This document shows, piece after piece, positions 37,227 to 45,917 of a stretch of DNA of 64,000 nt. The stretch is taken from contig NZ_LR733817.1 in assembly GCF_902506165.1 (NCBI RefSeq), positions 496,001 to 560,000 on the forward strand, given 5' to 3'. Within the stretch, counting starts at the first letter, position 1; each line of letters begins with the position of its first letter. A model generated the notes under the pieces. It worked only from the letters and a program-made list of their open reading frames with translations, was not told the DNA's origin and ran no database searches. This DNA is from Bosea sp. 29B (lineage in GTDB: Bacteria; Pseudomonadota; Alphaproteobacteria; Rhizobiales; Beijerinckiaceae). A program made the position numbers and the translations under genes.

Positions 37227-37434
37227 CCGATTTTTGCTGAGCTGCCCACTTTCCGCCACCCTTGCATCGTCTATACTGCGTTGCGAAAGCGGATGGCTAA
37301 AGGGGCGCCGCTAGGGTGTCATCGCGGGCGACAGGGCGAAGGTCGTCGTCAACGCACAGCACCGGACGATCCTGCCCGATGGAACATCGGGTGGTTGGCT
37401 CGCCGCAGAGCGGGAGCCGGAAAGGAGTACGAGC
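37227..37434 (+). promoter_or_regulatory. Long leader region of rpoH
   Basis: A 208-base gap precedes rpoH. It contains a TATACT (37272-37277) as a possible -10 element, then about 155 bases of GC-rich potential leader ending in AAAGGAG 8 bases before the ATG. No frame of note lies in it. Long structured leaders of rpoH can act as thermosensors; whether this one folds over the ribosome site is not determined here. Confidence 0.4.
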
Positions 37435-38331
37435 ATGGCGACTGCGTCGTTGCCCGTCATGTCCGCGGAGGGCGGACTTTCACGTTATCTGGATGAGATC
37501 CGTCGGTTCCCGATGCTGGAACCGAATGAGGAATTCATGCTGGCCAAGAGCTGGCGCGAGCATGGCGACCGCAACGCGGCGCACAGGCTCGTGACCTCGC
37601 ACTTACGCCTCGTCGCCAAGATCGCCATGGGCTATCGCGGCTACGGGCTGCCGATGGGCGAAGTCGTGTCGGAAGGCAATGTCGGCCTGATGCAGGCGGT
37701 CAAGCGCTTCGAGCCCGACAAGGGCTTCAGGCTCGCGACCTATGCGATGTGGTGGATCAAGGCCTCGATCCAGGAGTACATCCTGCGCTCCTGGTCGCTG
37801 GTGAAGATGGGCACCACCGCCAACCAGAAGAAGCTGTTCTTCAACCTGCGCAAGGCCAAGAGCAAGATCTCGGCACTGGGCGAGGGTGATCTCAAGCCCG
37901 ACCAGGTCAAGACCATCGCGACCAAGCTCGGCGTCAACGAGCAGGACGTGATCGACATGAATCGCCGCCTCGGCGGCGATGCTTCGCTGAACACGCCGCT
38001 GCGCGAGGATGGCGAAGGCGAGTGGCAGGACTGGCTCGTCGACGACAGCGAGAGCCAGGAGCGCCGCCTCGCCGATTCGGAAGAGAGCGACAACCGCCAT
38101 CTGGCGCTGCGCGAGGCGCTGGGCGTTCTGAACGACCGCGAGCGCCGCATCTTCGAGGCGCGCCGCCTCGCCGAGGACCCGATCACCCTGGAGGAGCTCT
38201 CCGAGGAGTTCGGCGTCTCGCGCGAGCGCGTCCGCCAGATCGAGGTCCGTGCCTTCGAGAAGGTACAGGACGCGGTCAAGAAGGCGCTTACGAAGATCGA
38301 GGCGCCGCGGGCGGCCCTGCCCGCGGCCTAG
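37435..38331 (+). CDS. rpoH: RNA polymerase sigma factor RpoH (sigma-32)
   Basis: A 298-residue heat-shock sigma factor. Region 2 is seen in RLVAKIAMGYRGYGLPMGEVVSEG and GFRLATYAMWWIKASIQEYIL; the RpoH box QKKLFFNLRK follows; region 4 ends LSEEFGVSRERVRQIEVRAF. It directs transcription of chaperone and protease genes. Alphaproteobacteria often have several rpoH paralogues, so this may be one of them. Confidence 0.95.
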   Translation: MATASLPVMSAEGGLSRYLDEIRRFPMLEPNEEFMLAKSWREHGDRNAAHRLVTSHLRLVAKIAMGYRGYGLPMGEVVSEGNVGLMQAVKRFEPDKGFRLATYAMWWIKASIQEYILRSWSLVKMGTTANQKKLFFNLRKAKSKISALGEGDLKPDQVKTIATKLGVNEQDVIDMNRRLGGDASLNTPLREDGEGEWQDWLVDDSESQERRLADSEESDNRHLALREALGVLNDRERRIFEARRLAEDPITLEELSEEFGVSRERVRQIEVRAFEKVQDAVKKALTKIEAPRAALPAA

Positions 38332-38339
38332 AGCCCGTT

Positions 38340-38439
38340 CCGATCAGCTTGCACCGCGAGCTGATCGGCAAAACGGTCTCCAAATAAAAACGAGAGCCGG
38401 TTTCGATCAGATCGATCCAATCTGATTGAAGCCGGCTCT
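38340..38439. terminator. Two palindromes between convergent rpoH and DUF2125 genes
   Basis: CCGATCAGC...GCTGATCGG at 38340-38367 is followed by AGAGCCGGTTTCGATCAGA...TTGAAGCCGGCTCT at 38393-38439, with an A-rich spacer (AAATAAAAA) between them. The second reads AGAGCC...GGCTCTTG and ends next to the opposite gene's stop, so the pair probably terminates both genes. Confidence 0.6.
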
Positions 38440-38441
38440 TG

Positions 38442-39515
38442 TCAGTAGAGAGGTTGCAAGGGCTGCAGAGGCAGCCTGAGCGGCCCGAGAAAGACCCTGC
38501 CTTCGCGCAGGACCAGCGGCGGCAGCGGCGAAAGCCCTGCCGCCGTATTGCTTTGCCCGCCATCGCCGGTGCGCCCGCCGAGCAGGGCGCCCAGCCCCGC
38601 CGTCAGCCCGCCGACCTTGATGCCGGCGATGCGGTCAACGCCAGCAACCGCCGCCACGACCTTGCCGGCCGGCCGATGCGCCTCGTCGAGCGCCAGCTGG
38701 CCGCTCGCCTCCAGCCGCGTCGGCCCCTTGACCAGGACGAGCTTGGTCACATCCAGGATGCCGCCGGCCGTGCGCCAGGCTTCGAGCGCATCGGGGTTGA
38801 AGCCACGCCGGAAGGACGGGGCGCGCGACAGGCTGGTCTGCAGATCGAGATCGGCGGGCTGGCCGTTGCCGATCAGCACCTCCAGCGCCGGCAGCACGCC
38901 GCCCTTGGCGTTGACGGCGAGATCGACCGTGCCGTCGCTGGCAAAGCGTTGCGGATTGGGGCGCAGATGCGCTTCGGCGGCGCTCGCACGCCAGGTCTCG
39001 GCAGCGCCCTGCCCGGGCTCGGTGACGGTCAGCACCGGCTCGCCCAGCACCAGCGAGAAGCGCTCGAAGGCGAGCCCGCTGAGATGCAGGCTCGCGGCCA
39101 GCTCCTTCCAGTCGAGCGCGGCCTTGCGGCCTTGCGGCAGGTTGGCCAACATCGGTCCGGTCATCTGCAGGATGATGTGGCCGGGCGTCCAGACCTGCGC
39201 CACCGCGACGGCCGGTCCGGCATCGAGCTTGACCTCGTCGCCCCAGCGCGAGGAGGTCAGCGTCAGGCTGGCGCAGCGCACCTCGATGCGGAAGGGATAG
39301 CCACCGACGCTGCGGTCCCGGCAGGTCCAGTTGCGGCCGGCCCGTGCCTCGCGGGCGATGCCGGCGTCGAGTTCCTGGTCGACCTTGCTGCGCGCGAAGC
39401 CCCAGATGCCCGACCAGCCGGCGGCAAGGAGCGCCAGCAGCACGAAGGGCGCGTAGAGCCAGAAGCGGCCATGCCGGCGCACGGGCGTGGGATCGGACAT
39501 GCGCGGGCGCTCCAT
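38442..39515 (-). CDS. DUF2125 domain-containing protein
   Basis: A 357-residue protein with one N-terminal membrane span (WLYAPFVLLALLAAGWSGIWGF, split by this note at its core WLYAPFVLLALLAAG) and a large periplasmic beta-rich part. SVGGYPFRIEVRCASL is typical of DUF2125, an alphaproteobacterial family of unknown function. The start may be 39515 or the ATG five codons later. Confidence 0.85.
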   Translation of the reverse strand: MERPRMSDPTPVRRHGRFWLYAPFVLLALLAAGWSGIWGFARSKVDQELDAGIAREARAGRNWTCRDRSVGGYPFRIEVRCASLTLTSSRWGDEVKLDAGPAVAVAQVWTPGHIILQMTGPMLANLPQGRKAALDWKELAASLHLSGLAFERFSLVLGEPVLTVTEPGQGAAETWRASAAEAHLRPNPQRFASDGTVDLAVNAKGGVLPALEVLIGNGQPADLDLQTSLSRAPSFRRGFNPDALEAWRTAGGILDVTKLVLVKGPTRLEASGQLALDEAHRPAGKVVAAVAGVDRIAGIKVGGLTAGLGALLGGRTGDGGQSNTAAGLSPLPPLVLREGRVFLGPLRLPLQPLQPLY

Positions 39516-39638
39516 TGCGAAAATCTCGGCAGGTTGATAGCGACCGGGGCCGCAGCACGCCAGCGCTGACGCAGATTATCCGCCAACCGGTCGCGAAGCC
39601 TCTCTGGCGAGGCAAACGGGCTAAATTGTGAGGATCGG

Positions 39639-40196
39639 ATGACGGTGCCGCTTCCGCCGGAAGATCTCTGGGTGTTCGGCTACGGTTCGCTGATCTGGCG
39701 TCCCGGCTTCGCCTTCGTCGAGCGCTCCGGCGCCCGCCTGCATGGCTATCACCGCGCGCTCTGCATCTATTCGCACGTCCATCGCGGCACGCCCGAGGTA
39801 CCGGGACTGGTGCTGGGCCTCGATCGCGGCGGCATCTGCCGCGGCGTCGCCTTCCGCATTCCAGCCGGCCAGGCGGAGGAGACGATCGACTATCTGCGCG
39901 CTCGCGAGCAGGCGACTGCGGTCTATCTCGAACGGCGGCTGGCGCTTCGGCTCGACGATGGACGGCGGCTCAACGCACTGACCTACATCGCCGATCGCAA
40001 CCACGAGCAATATGCCGGCCGCCTGCCCGAGGAGGCGGTGCTCGCCCTGGTACGCCAGGGCAAGGGCGTCTCGGGCGAGAACCCCGACTATGTCCGGCGC
40101 ACCCATGAGCATCTGCACGAGATGGGCATCCGCGACCCGCTGTTGGCCCATCTCGTCGCGGAGCTGGACAGAGCAGGCGGGCCAGCGGTCCGCTGA
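39639..40196 (+). CDS. ChaC-like gamma-glutamylcyclotransferase
   Basis: A 185-residue protein with the substrate-binding VFGYGSLIW at residues 12-20 and the DYLRARE segment whose Glu is the likely catalytic residue. ChaC enzymes cleave glutathione to 5-oxoproline and Cys-Gly. It is divergent from the DUF2125 gene and convergent with the SOS-box gene. Confidence 0.88.
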   Translation: MTVPLPPEDLWVFGYGSLIWRPGFAFVERSGARLHGYHRALCIYSHVHRGTPEVPGLVLGLDRGGICRGVAFRIPAGQAEETIDYLRAREQATAVYLERRLALRLDDGRRLNALTYIADRNHEQYAGRLPEEAVLALVRQGKGVSGENPDYVRRTHEHLHEMGIRDPLLAHLVAELDRAGGPAVR

Positions 40197-40211
40197 GCAT
40201 CTCCCTCCCAG

Positions 40212-40226
40212 TCCTCATCCTGAGGA
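40212..40226. repeat. Half copy of family B repeat
   Basis: TCCTCATCCTGAGGA matches one arm of the family B element at 2521-2623 and 10801-10920; the other arm is missing. It lies in the short convergent gap after the ChaC-like gene. Confidence 0.5.
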
Positions 40227-40242
40227 ATGGGCGACACGAAGC

Positions 40243-40722
40243 TCAAGCCTCCGGCATCAGGTCGCAGAGCGCGGCGCGGCGGCCGGCGCTGTCTTCCGCC
40301 AGGAGATGGACATGGATCTCGCTGGCGCCGGCCATGGCGTCGCGCCAGCGCGTCAGCGCCGCATCGATTCCGAACGGGCCACTGTCGCGCGCCGCGACAA
40401 TCTTGCGGTCCGGCGACACCGCCAGCAGCACCGCGTCGGTGAAGCCGAGCGCATGCCCATCCTGGATGGCGAAGACCGAGGCGACATAGCGCCGCCCCGA
40501 GCGACCGCGCCAGGCGGTGAAGCGGCGTTCTGCGATCTGCGCGGCGGCGCGCAGCGGCATCTCGCGGACCTGCCCCGGCAAGGCTGAAGCATCGTCGAAC
40601 AGCGGAGCCGCGCGCTCCGCCTTGGCGGGCTGCAGCGCCTCCAGCAGGTTGAGCTGGCGCGGCATCTTGTCGAGTGACCGGTTGCGGTCGAATGGGAAAC
40701 GGGCTCGGGCCAAAGCAGCCAT
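40243..40722 (-). CDS. Unknown protein with an SOS (LexA) box at its start
   Basis: A 159-residue soluble protein that I do not recognise. It begins MAALARARFPFDRNRSLDKM and has a central GRRYVASVFAIQDGHALGF strand segment and a C-terminal SEIHVHLLAEDSAGRRAALC. The start at 40722 is fixed by AAGGAGG 6 bases upstream (40729-40735 on the complement), although the frame stays open to 41034 inside plsC. A GAAC-N7-GAAC element lies 20 bases before the start. The tight promoter placement suggests damage-induced expression. Confidence 0.75.
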   Translation of the reverse strand: MAALARARFPFDRNRSLDKMPRQLNLLEALQPAKAERAAPLFDDASALPGQVREMPLRAAAQIAERRFTAWRGRSGRRYVASVFAIQDGHALGFTDAVLLAVSPDRKIVAARDSGPFGIDAALTRWRDAMAGASEIHVHLLAEDSAGRRAALCDLMPEA

Positions 40723-40742
40723 GTCGTTCCTCCTTTGTTCTA

Positions 40743-40757
40743 GAACAAAATCGGAAC
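40743..40757. promoter_or_regulatory. Alphaproteobacterial LexA (SOS) box
   Basis: GAACAAAATCGGAAC is a direct repeat of GAAC with exactly 7 bases between, which reads GTTC-N7-GTTC on the gene's strand, the known alphaproteobacterial LexA site. A further GTTC (40737-40740) and GAAC (40759-40762) flank it. It lies between the plsC stop and the start of the unknown gene. Confidence 0.75.
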
Positions 40758-40781
40758 AGAACGATCCAATGTCAAGGCCGA

Positions 40782-41573
40782 TCAGGCGCGGGCCTGCGGC
40801 TCCTGCCGTATGCTGACAGGAGCAGGCACACCGAGCCGGTCGAGTTCGGCCAGCCCGTCCGCGAGAAGACGGTTGCTCGCAGTCTCGATCTGCTCCTCCA
40901 ACAGAGCGTGGAACGCCGCCTTGCCCATGCCCGGCTGAATCGCCGGCATGATCTCGACCTTGACCGTGCCCGGCCGCTTGATCAGGCTGCGCCGCGGCCA
41001 GAACAGCCCGGCATTGAGCGCGACCGGCACGCAAGGCACGCCCAGCTCGGTGTAGAGATGGGTGACGCCGTATTTATAGGCCGGCTCGGCCCCGGCCGGC
41101 CGGCGCGTGCCCTCCGGAAAAATCATCAATTGGCGCCCGTTCTGGCCGAGCTCGATCTTGGCGCGCCGGGTCACGGCCTGCAGAGCCCGGCTGCGGGCGC
41201 CGCGATCGACCGGGATCATCCTGAGCTTCAGCAGGCACCAGCCGAAGAACGGCAGCCAGGTCAGTTCGCGCTTGAGGATGTAGACGGGATTGCGGAACAC
41301 CGTGATCAGCGCGAAGGTCTCCCAGGTCGACTGGTGCTTCGCCGCCATGATGATGCCGCCGGGCGGAATGTTCTCGAGGCCCTTGATCTCGTAGCGCGTG
41401 CCGACGATCACCCGCATCCACCAGAGCGACGTCTGCGCCCAGCACAGCGCGATCTTCAGCAGGAAGCGCGGCGGCAGCACCATCGTCACCATGGCTGCGA
41501 GCAGCCAGAATGCGAGGTTCAGGTAAAAGGCGGTGTTGAACAGGATCGAGCGGATCAGCAGCATGGTCCGCAA
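40782..41573 (-). CDS. plsC: 1-acyl-sn-glycerol-3-phosphate acyltransferase
   Basis: A 263-residue membrane-associated acyltransferase that makes phosphatidic acid. Two N-terminal membrane segments precede the catalytic motif KHQSTWE (His80, Glu85), which has Glu where the classic HX4D motif has Asp. The substrate motif FPEGTR spans 152-157. It lies 42 bases downstream of the YdcF-like gene. Confidence 0.9.
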   Translation of the reverse strand: MRTMLLIRSILFNTAFYLNLAFWLLAAMVTMVLPPRFLLKIALCWAQTSLWWMRVIVGTRYEIKGLENIPPGGIIMAAKHQSTWETFALITVFRNPVYILKRELTWLPFFGWCLLKLRMIPVDRGARSRALQAVTRRAKIELGQNGRQLMIFPEGTRRPAGAEPAYKYGVTHLYTELGVPCVPVALNAGLFWPRRSLIKRPGTVKVEIMPAIQPGMGKAAFHALLEEQIETASNRLLADGLAELDRLGVPAPVSIRQEPQARA

Positions 41574-41615
41574 GAACCCCGGCCACCGATGCGCGTCAAG
41601 AGCCCGCCGGAAAGA

Positions 41616-42350
41616 TCAGGCGCCGCGCGCCGGTGCCGGCGCCCGCGAGCGCTTGTCGTAATCGGGGCCGATCAGCTCGCCCGGCTTGGGCGAGATCGGC
41701 TTGCGGCCGCCGATGATCACGGAGAGCCGCGAGGTCTCGGGGTCGGTCTCGAGCTTGCTGCGCAGCGCGGCGACCAGGTATTTGAGGTATTCCGGCACCA
41801 GCAGGCGGATCGCGTGCCAGTCGCGCCACCAGCCGGCGACGTCGACCTGATCGGTCACCACCGGGTGCGGCACGAAGCGCACGCCCGGCATGGCATGGCG
41901 AAGCTCGAGTAGCGTGCGCGGCATGTGGTAGTTCGACGTCACCACCAGCAGCGAGCGGAAATCGTGGCGGCGGACCCAGCGGCGCGTCTCGATGGCGTTG
42001 CCGATGGTGTTTCGGGCGCGATAGTCGAGATCGACGCAGCAGGCGAGCGCCTCGCGCGCGCTCGGATTGAGCTTGGCCAGTTCGTCGCGGCCGGTCCGCT
42101 CGTTGACGCCGCTGATCAGCAGCCGCCGTCCGCGATCGGCATTGAGCAGGCTGACGGCGTCGCCGATGCGCTGCGCTCCCCCGGTGACGACGACGATCGC
42201 ATCCGTGCGCGGCGGCGAGCCGGCTTCGGCCAGCGACAGGCCGGTGGCGAACCGGACATAGCCGGCAGCCACGACGAAAGAGCCGAGAAGGAAGGTCCAG
42301 AACAGGAAACGGCGAAACCAGCGGCGCCGCGGGGAAGCAGGCGTCGTCAT
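41616..42350 (-). CDS. YdcF/SanA-like DUF218 protein
   Basis: An inner-membrane-anchored protein of about 244 residues: one N-terminal span (FLFWTFLLGSFVVAAGY) and a DUF218 domain with DAIVVVTGG, RLLISGVNERT and LVVTSNYHMPRT. Such proteins are linked to envelope or vancomycin tolerance; the mechanism is unclear. The ATG at 42350 is preferred; 42419 would add 23 unlike residues. Confidence 0.85.
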   Translation of the reverse strand: MTTPASPRRRWFRRFLFWTFLLGSFVVAAGYVRFATGLSLAEAGSPPRTDAIVVVTGGAQRIGDAVSLLNADRGRRLLISGVNERTGRDELAKLNPSAREALACCVDLDYRARNTIGNAIETRRWVRRHDFRSLLVVTSNYHMPRTLLELRHAMPGVRFVPHPVVTDQVDVAGWWRDWHAIRLLVPEYLKYLVAALRSKLETDPETSRLSVIIGGRKPISPKPGELIGPDYDKRSRAPAPARGA

Positions 42351-42487
42351 CGGTCGCAGGGCAGCCGGGCTGTCCTCAACGCAGGGAAAATGACCTTGCC
42401 GGGTTCCAAGCAGCACCATGAGATCAGGATACTAACCGCCCAATCGGGCACAATGACGGCATTCCCACAACCCCGCCGCGCAGCGAG

Positions 42488-43465
42488 TCAGCCCATTGCC
42501 CTGAGATAATGGCGTACCGTCAGCCGCGAGACGAGTCCCGCGATCGTCGCGACCACAGCCGCGACCAGGATGACGACCGCATAGCCGGACCAGCCGATCT
42601 CGAAGGCGCCGAACAGCGCCTGCAGCTGGTCGGCCTCGGGCGTCGCGCTCCAGGCCGAGGACAGGAAGCCGAGCAGCGCGATCGCGATGATCGCCGCCAG
42701 TCCCCCAGCCGCGCCGCCGCGCAGGCCGAGCGCGACGAAGCGCGTCTGGAATTCGCGGGCGATGAACTCGTCGGTCGCTCCCACGAAATGCAGCACCTCG
42801 ACCGAGTCGCGGCTGCCGGCCATGGCGCCGCGGGTCGCGAAGGCGACGGCGAGCCCGGCCGCCACCAGCACCAGTAGCACCACCGCGACGCCCGCGAGGA
42901 TGATCGTGCTGGCCATGGTCGAGAGCCGGCGCACCCAGAGCCGGTGGTCGTCGAGCGTCGCGCTCGGCACCTCGCGCCGCAATGTCTGGCCGAAGGCAAC
43001 AAGATCACTGGCAGAGGTCGAGGACAGCCGCAGCACGATCAATCGCGGGATCGGCAGCTCGACGAGGTCGAGCCCGGCTCCGAGCCAGGGTTCGAGCAGC
43101 TTGTCCGACTCCGCCTTCGGCATCGGTTTGGCCTCGGAGACACTCGGCACGGCTCGCGCCAGTTCGACCGCGCGGGCGATGTCCCGCTCGATGTTGCGGC
43201 GCGGATCGGGCCTGACCTGGATCGTCATCTCGTTGGCGACCGCGCCCCGCCATTGCTCGGAAGCGCGGGCGGCGAGCAGCGCCGCGCCGGCACTCAGCGC
43301 CGCCAGGAAGGTCAGGATGGCGATGACGACGACAAGCGCGCGCCCGGCGACCGAATCCACCGGCACCAGCGGCTGGTCGCGGCGCAGGCTCGCCGGCAGG
43401 CGCTGACCACCGCGCGGCCGCTCATCCTCGGCCTCGTCCATGTCGAGGGGCTCAGGCATCGACAT
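42488..43465 (-). CDS. ftsX: Cell division protein FtsX
   Basis: A membrane protein of about 325 residues with four spans in the FtsX layout: one near the N-terminus (ALVVVIAILTFLAALSAG), a periplasmic loop, then three. It forms the FtsEX complex that activates peptidoglycan hydrolases at division. The gene overlaps the end of ftsE; ATGs at 43477, 43465, 43459 and 43441 are all possible. The N-terminal 35 residues are acidic and cytoplasmic. Confidence 0.88.
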   Translation of the reverse strand: MSMPEPLDMDEAEDERPRGGQRLPASLRRDQPLVPVDSVAGRALVVVIAILTFLAALSAGAALLAARASEQWRGAVANEMTIQVRPDPRRNIERDIARAVELARAVPSVSEAKPMPKAESDKLLEPWLGAGLDLVELPIPRLIVLRLSSTSASDLVAFGQTLRREVPSATLDDHRLWVRRLSTMASTIILAGVAVVLLVLVAAGLAVAFATRGAMAGSRDSVEVLHFVGATDEFIAREFQTRFVALGLRGGAAGGLAAIIAIALLGFLSSAWSATPEADQLQALFGAFEIGWSGYAVVILVAAVVATIAGLVSRLTVRHYLRAMG

Positions 43466-44111
43466 GCAGATGCCCATCCGCCAGCACCAGACGCGGCGCG
43501 TCGTAGAGTTCCATCAGCGCGATGTCGTGGGTCGCGATCACCACAGCCGTTCCCAGCGACTGCAATTCCATGAAAAGCCGGAGCAGCCGCCGGCCGAGGC
43601 CGGGATCGACATTGCCGGTCGGCTCGTCGGCGAGCAGCAATTGCGGCCGGCTGATCAGGGCGCGCGCGATCGCGGCGCGCTGCTTTTCGCCGCCGGACAG
43701 GACCGCCGGCACCGCATGCATGCGCTCGCCGAGCCCGACCCAGCGCAGCAGCTCGACGACCTCGGCGCGATAGCTCGCCTCGTCCTTGCCGAGGACGCGC
43801 AGCGGCAGCGCGACGTTCTCGTAGACGGTCAGGTGATCGAGCAGACGGAAATCCTGGAAGACGACACCCATGCGCCGACGGAAATCGGTCAGCGTGGCGG
43901 CTTCGAGGCGCGAGACGTCCTGGCCGAAGAGATTGACCAGGCCGCGCGTCGGTTTGAGCGCCATCAGAACCAGGCGGATCAACGTGGTCTTGCCCGCGCC
44001 CGACGGCCCGGTCAGATACTGGAAGGAGCGCGGCGCGATGCTGAAGTTGATGTCCTTCAGCACCTCCGGCCCCATCCCGTATCGCAAGCCGACATTCTCG
44101 AACCGAACCAA
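43452..44111 (-). CDS. ftsE: Cell division ATP-binding protein FtsE
   Basis: A 219-residue ABC ATPase with Walker A GPSGAGKTT, signature LSGGEKQR, Walker B LLLADEPTGNVD and switch His in VIATHD. The TTG at 44111 (LVRFENVGLRYG) is the likely start: AGAGG lies 7 bases upstream and it gives the normal FtsE length; an ATG at 44168 would add 19 residues. It is co-translated with ftsX. Confidence 0.93.
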   Translation of the reverse strand: MVRFENVGLRYGMGPEVLKDINFSIAPRSFQYLTGPSGAGKTTLIRLVLMALKPTRGLVNLFGQDVSRLEAATLTDFRRRMGVVFQDFRLLDHLTVYENVALPLRVLGKDEASYRAEVVELLRWVGLGERMHAVPAVLSGGEKQRAAIARALISRPQLLLADEPTGNVDPGLGRRLLRLFMELQSLGTAVVIATHDIALMELYDAPRLVLADGHLHVDA

Positions 44112-44249
44112 CGCACTTCCTCTCGCTGATCTTTTCCGAATCGTGCCGGACGAGCGCCGAGCCGACACGACCTTACACCGAGACCTCGCCCCGGCGGAAA
44201 GCGCCGGCAGGTTTTCCTCAGCCCTGCACGGCGCAGGCTTTACGCGACG

Positions 44250-44257
44250 TTAACCAT
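44250..44257. promoter_or_regulatory. Possible CtrA half-site between ftsE and the DUF3426 gene
   Basis: TTAACCAT, a known form of the CtrA half-site, occurs in the divergent gap (44112-44381) between ftsE and the zinc-ribbon gene. A single octamer is weak evidence. No other feature is seen in this 270-base gap. Confidence 0.3.
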
Positions 44258-44381
44258 AAATCGACCCTATGGGAGGCGGAGCCGCTGACCGCACCCGCTT
44301 GCGCTTGCGCGCAGCGGCGAGAAGGTCAGGCTCCGGACCGACATCTCTGGGATGCAGCGCGGAGCGAGCATTTTTAAGGCC

Positions 44382-45209
44382 ATGCAGATCGTCTGCCCCA
44401 ACTGCGCCAGCCGGTACGAGATCGCCGAGGCCAAGATCGGGACCGGCGGCCGCAAGGTGCGTTGCGCCAGCTGCCAGACGACCTGGCAGATCGAGGCGCC
44501 GCGCGCCTCCGACGCGCAGCCGGCGGAAGAAGTCCTGCAATCTGACCTGGATGCCGCGATCCCGGAGCTTCCCAGCCCCCCCAGCGCCGAGCAGACCGCC
44601 GCCGAGCTGGAGGAGGAGCTGCGCCGCGCCGCCGAGATCGACGCCAACATTTCGGCGATCGCGTCGGAGCAGACCGAGCCTCCGCAGCCGGACGCAGCAC
44701 GATCACCGCCTCCCGGACGCAAGCGCAGCTGGATCGCGCCCCGCAATCCGGCGGCACGCCTGTCGCCGGCAGCTGCCGGCATCTTCGTCGCCACCGGCCT
44801 CGCCGCGCTCGGCCTCGGCCTCTGGCAACGCGAGCGCATCGTCCGGATGGTGCCGCAATTCGCCGGGCTCTACGCGAGCATCGGCTTGCCGGTCAATGTG
44901 CGCGGGCTTGCCTTCAGCGCCGTCGAGAGCGAACTGGTCCAGGATCAGCAGGGTCGTTTCCTCGTCGTCTCCGGCGATGTCACCAATGTCGCCAAGGGCG
45001 CGACCAGGGTGCCGCCGATCACGGTGATGGTGCAAAGCGAGGACGGCAAGGTGCTCTATAGCTGGACGACGGAGCCGCCGCGCCCGTCGCTGGAGCCGGC
45101 GGAGCTGATGCATTTCCGTGCCCGCCTCGCCTCGCCGCCCAATGACGGACGCTCCGTGCAGCTTCGCTTCGGCGCCGGCAGCCCCGGCGGCATCGCCAGC
45201 CTCTACTGA
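44382..45209 (+). CDS. MJ0042-type zinc-ribbon, DUF3426 membrane protein
   Basis: A 275-residue protein. The N-terminal zinc ribbon has CPNC (Cys5, Cys8) and CASC (Cys28, Cys31). An acidic Pro-rich linker follows, then one membrane span near residues 128-148 and a C-terminal DUF3426 beta domain (ESELVQDQQGRFLVVSGDV). The function is unknown. It is divergent from ftsEX, a common alphaproteobacterial arrangement. Confidence 0.85.
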   Translation: MQIVCPNCASRYEIAEAKIGTGGRKVRCASCQTTWQIEAPRASDAQPAEEVLQSDLDAAIPELPSPPSAEQTAAELEEELRRAAEIDANISAIASEQTEPPQPDAARSPPPGRKRSWIAPRNPAARLSPAAAGIFVATGLAALGLGLWQRERIVRMVPQFAGLYASIGLPVNVRGLAFSAVESELVQDQQGRFLVVSGDVTNVAKGATRVPPITVMVQSEDGKVLYSWTTEPPRPSLEPAELMHFRARLASPPNDGRSVQLRFGAGSPGGIASLY

Positions 45210-45352
45210 TCTCTCCCGACTGGTTTCCACACCGCCACGACCCAGCCGCTTCAATTGTCGGCGCATGGACGCTATGACTGGGGCCTGAAGAGATTAGCCC
45301 GCGATCACGGGGCTGCGCGGGCATCGGCCCGCGCCGAAAGGAACGGTCGTCG

Positions 45353-45913
45353 ATGTCCCAGCCCAAGCGTATCCGCGTTCTCTACGACGAGGCGGCGATC
45401 GCCGCGCGCAATGCCGAAATGGCCGCCGAGATCGCCGCCAATGCCGGCGAGGACCTGCTCGTCGTCGCGGTGCTGAAGGGCAGCTTCATGTTCGTCGCCG
45501 ACCTGATCCGCGCCATGCATCGCGCCGGCATGACTCCGCAGGTCGAGTTCGTGCATTTGTCGAGCTATCGCGCCGCCACCGTATCATCCGGCCAGGTCGA
45601 GATCCTGCGGGATGTGCAGAGCGACGTCCGCGGTCGCCATGTCCTGCTCGTCGACGACATCCTCGAATCCGGCCGTACGCTTGCCTTCGCCAAGGACCTG
45701 CTCGCGGCGCGTGGCGCCGCCCGCGTCTCGACCGCCGTGTTGCTGGAGAAGCCGGCCAAGCGCGCCGTCAACATCGAAGCGGATTATGTCGGCTTCGAAT
45801 GCCCCGATTATTTCGTCGTCGGCTACGGCATGGACGTCGCCCATTCCTATCGCCAATTGCCCTATGTCGGCGTGATCGAGACCGCCGACCAGGCCGGCCT
45901 GCCGGGGATCTGA
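45353..45913 (+). CDS. hpt: Hypoxanthine phosphoribosyltransferase
   Basis: A 186-residue purine-salvage enzyme that joins hypoxanthine or guanine to PRPP. The PRPP loop HVLLVDDILESGRTL and the flap region VEFVHLSSY are clear, with GYGMD near the C-terminus. It lies 4 bases before the response-regulator gene. Confidence 0.92.
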   Translation: MSQPKRIRVLYDEAAIAARNAEMAAEIAANAGEDLLVVAVLKGSFMFVADLIRAMHRAGMTPQVEFVHLSSYRAATVSSGQVEILRDVQSDVRGRHVLLVDDILESGRTLAFAKDLLAARGAARVSTAVLLEKPAKRAVNIEADYVGFECPDYFVVGYGMDVAHSYRQLPYVGVIETADQAGLPGI

Positions 45914-45917
45914 AGCA

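Noticed and set aside
40723..41034. An extended N-terminus for the SOS-box gene
   Set aside because: The frame upstream of 40722 overlaps plsC and the LexA box; the strong AAGGAGG supports 40722.
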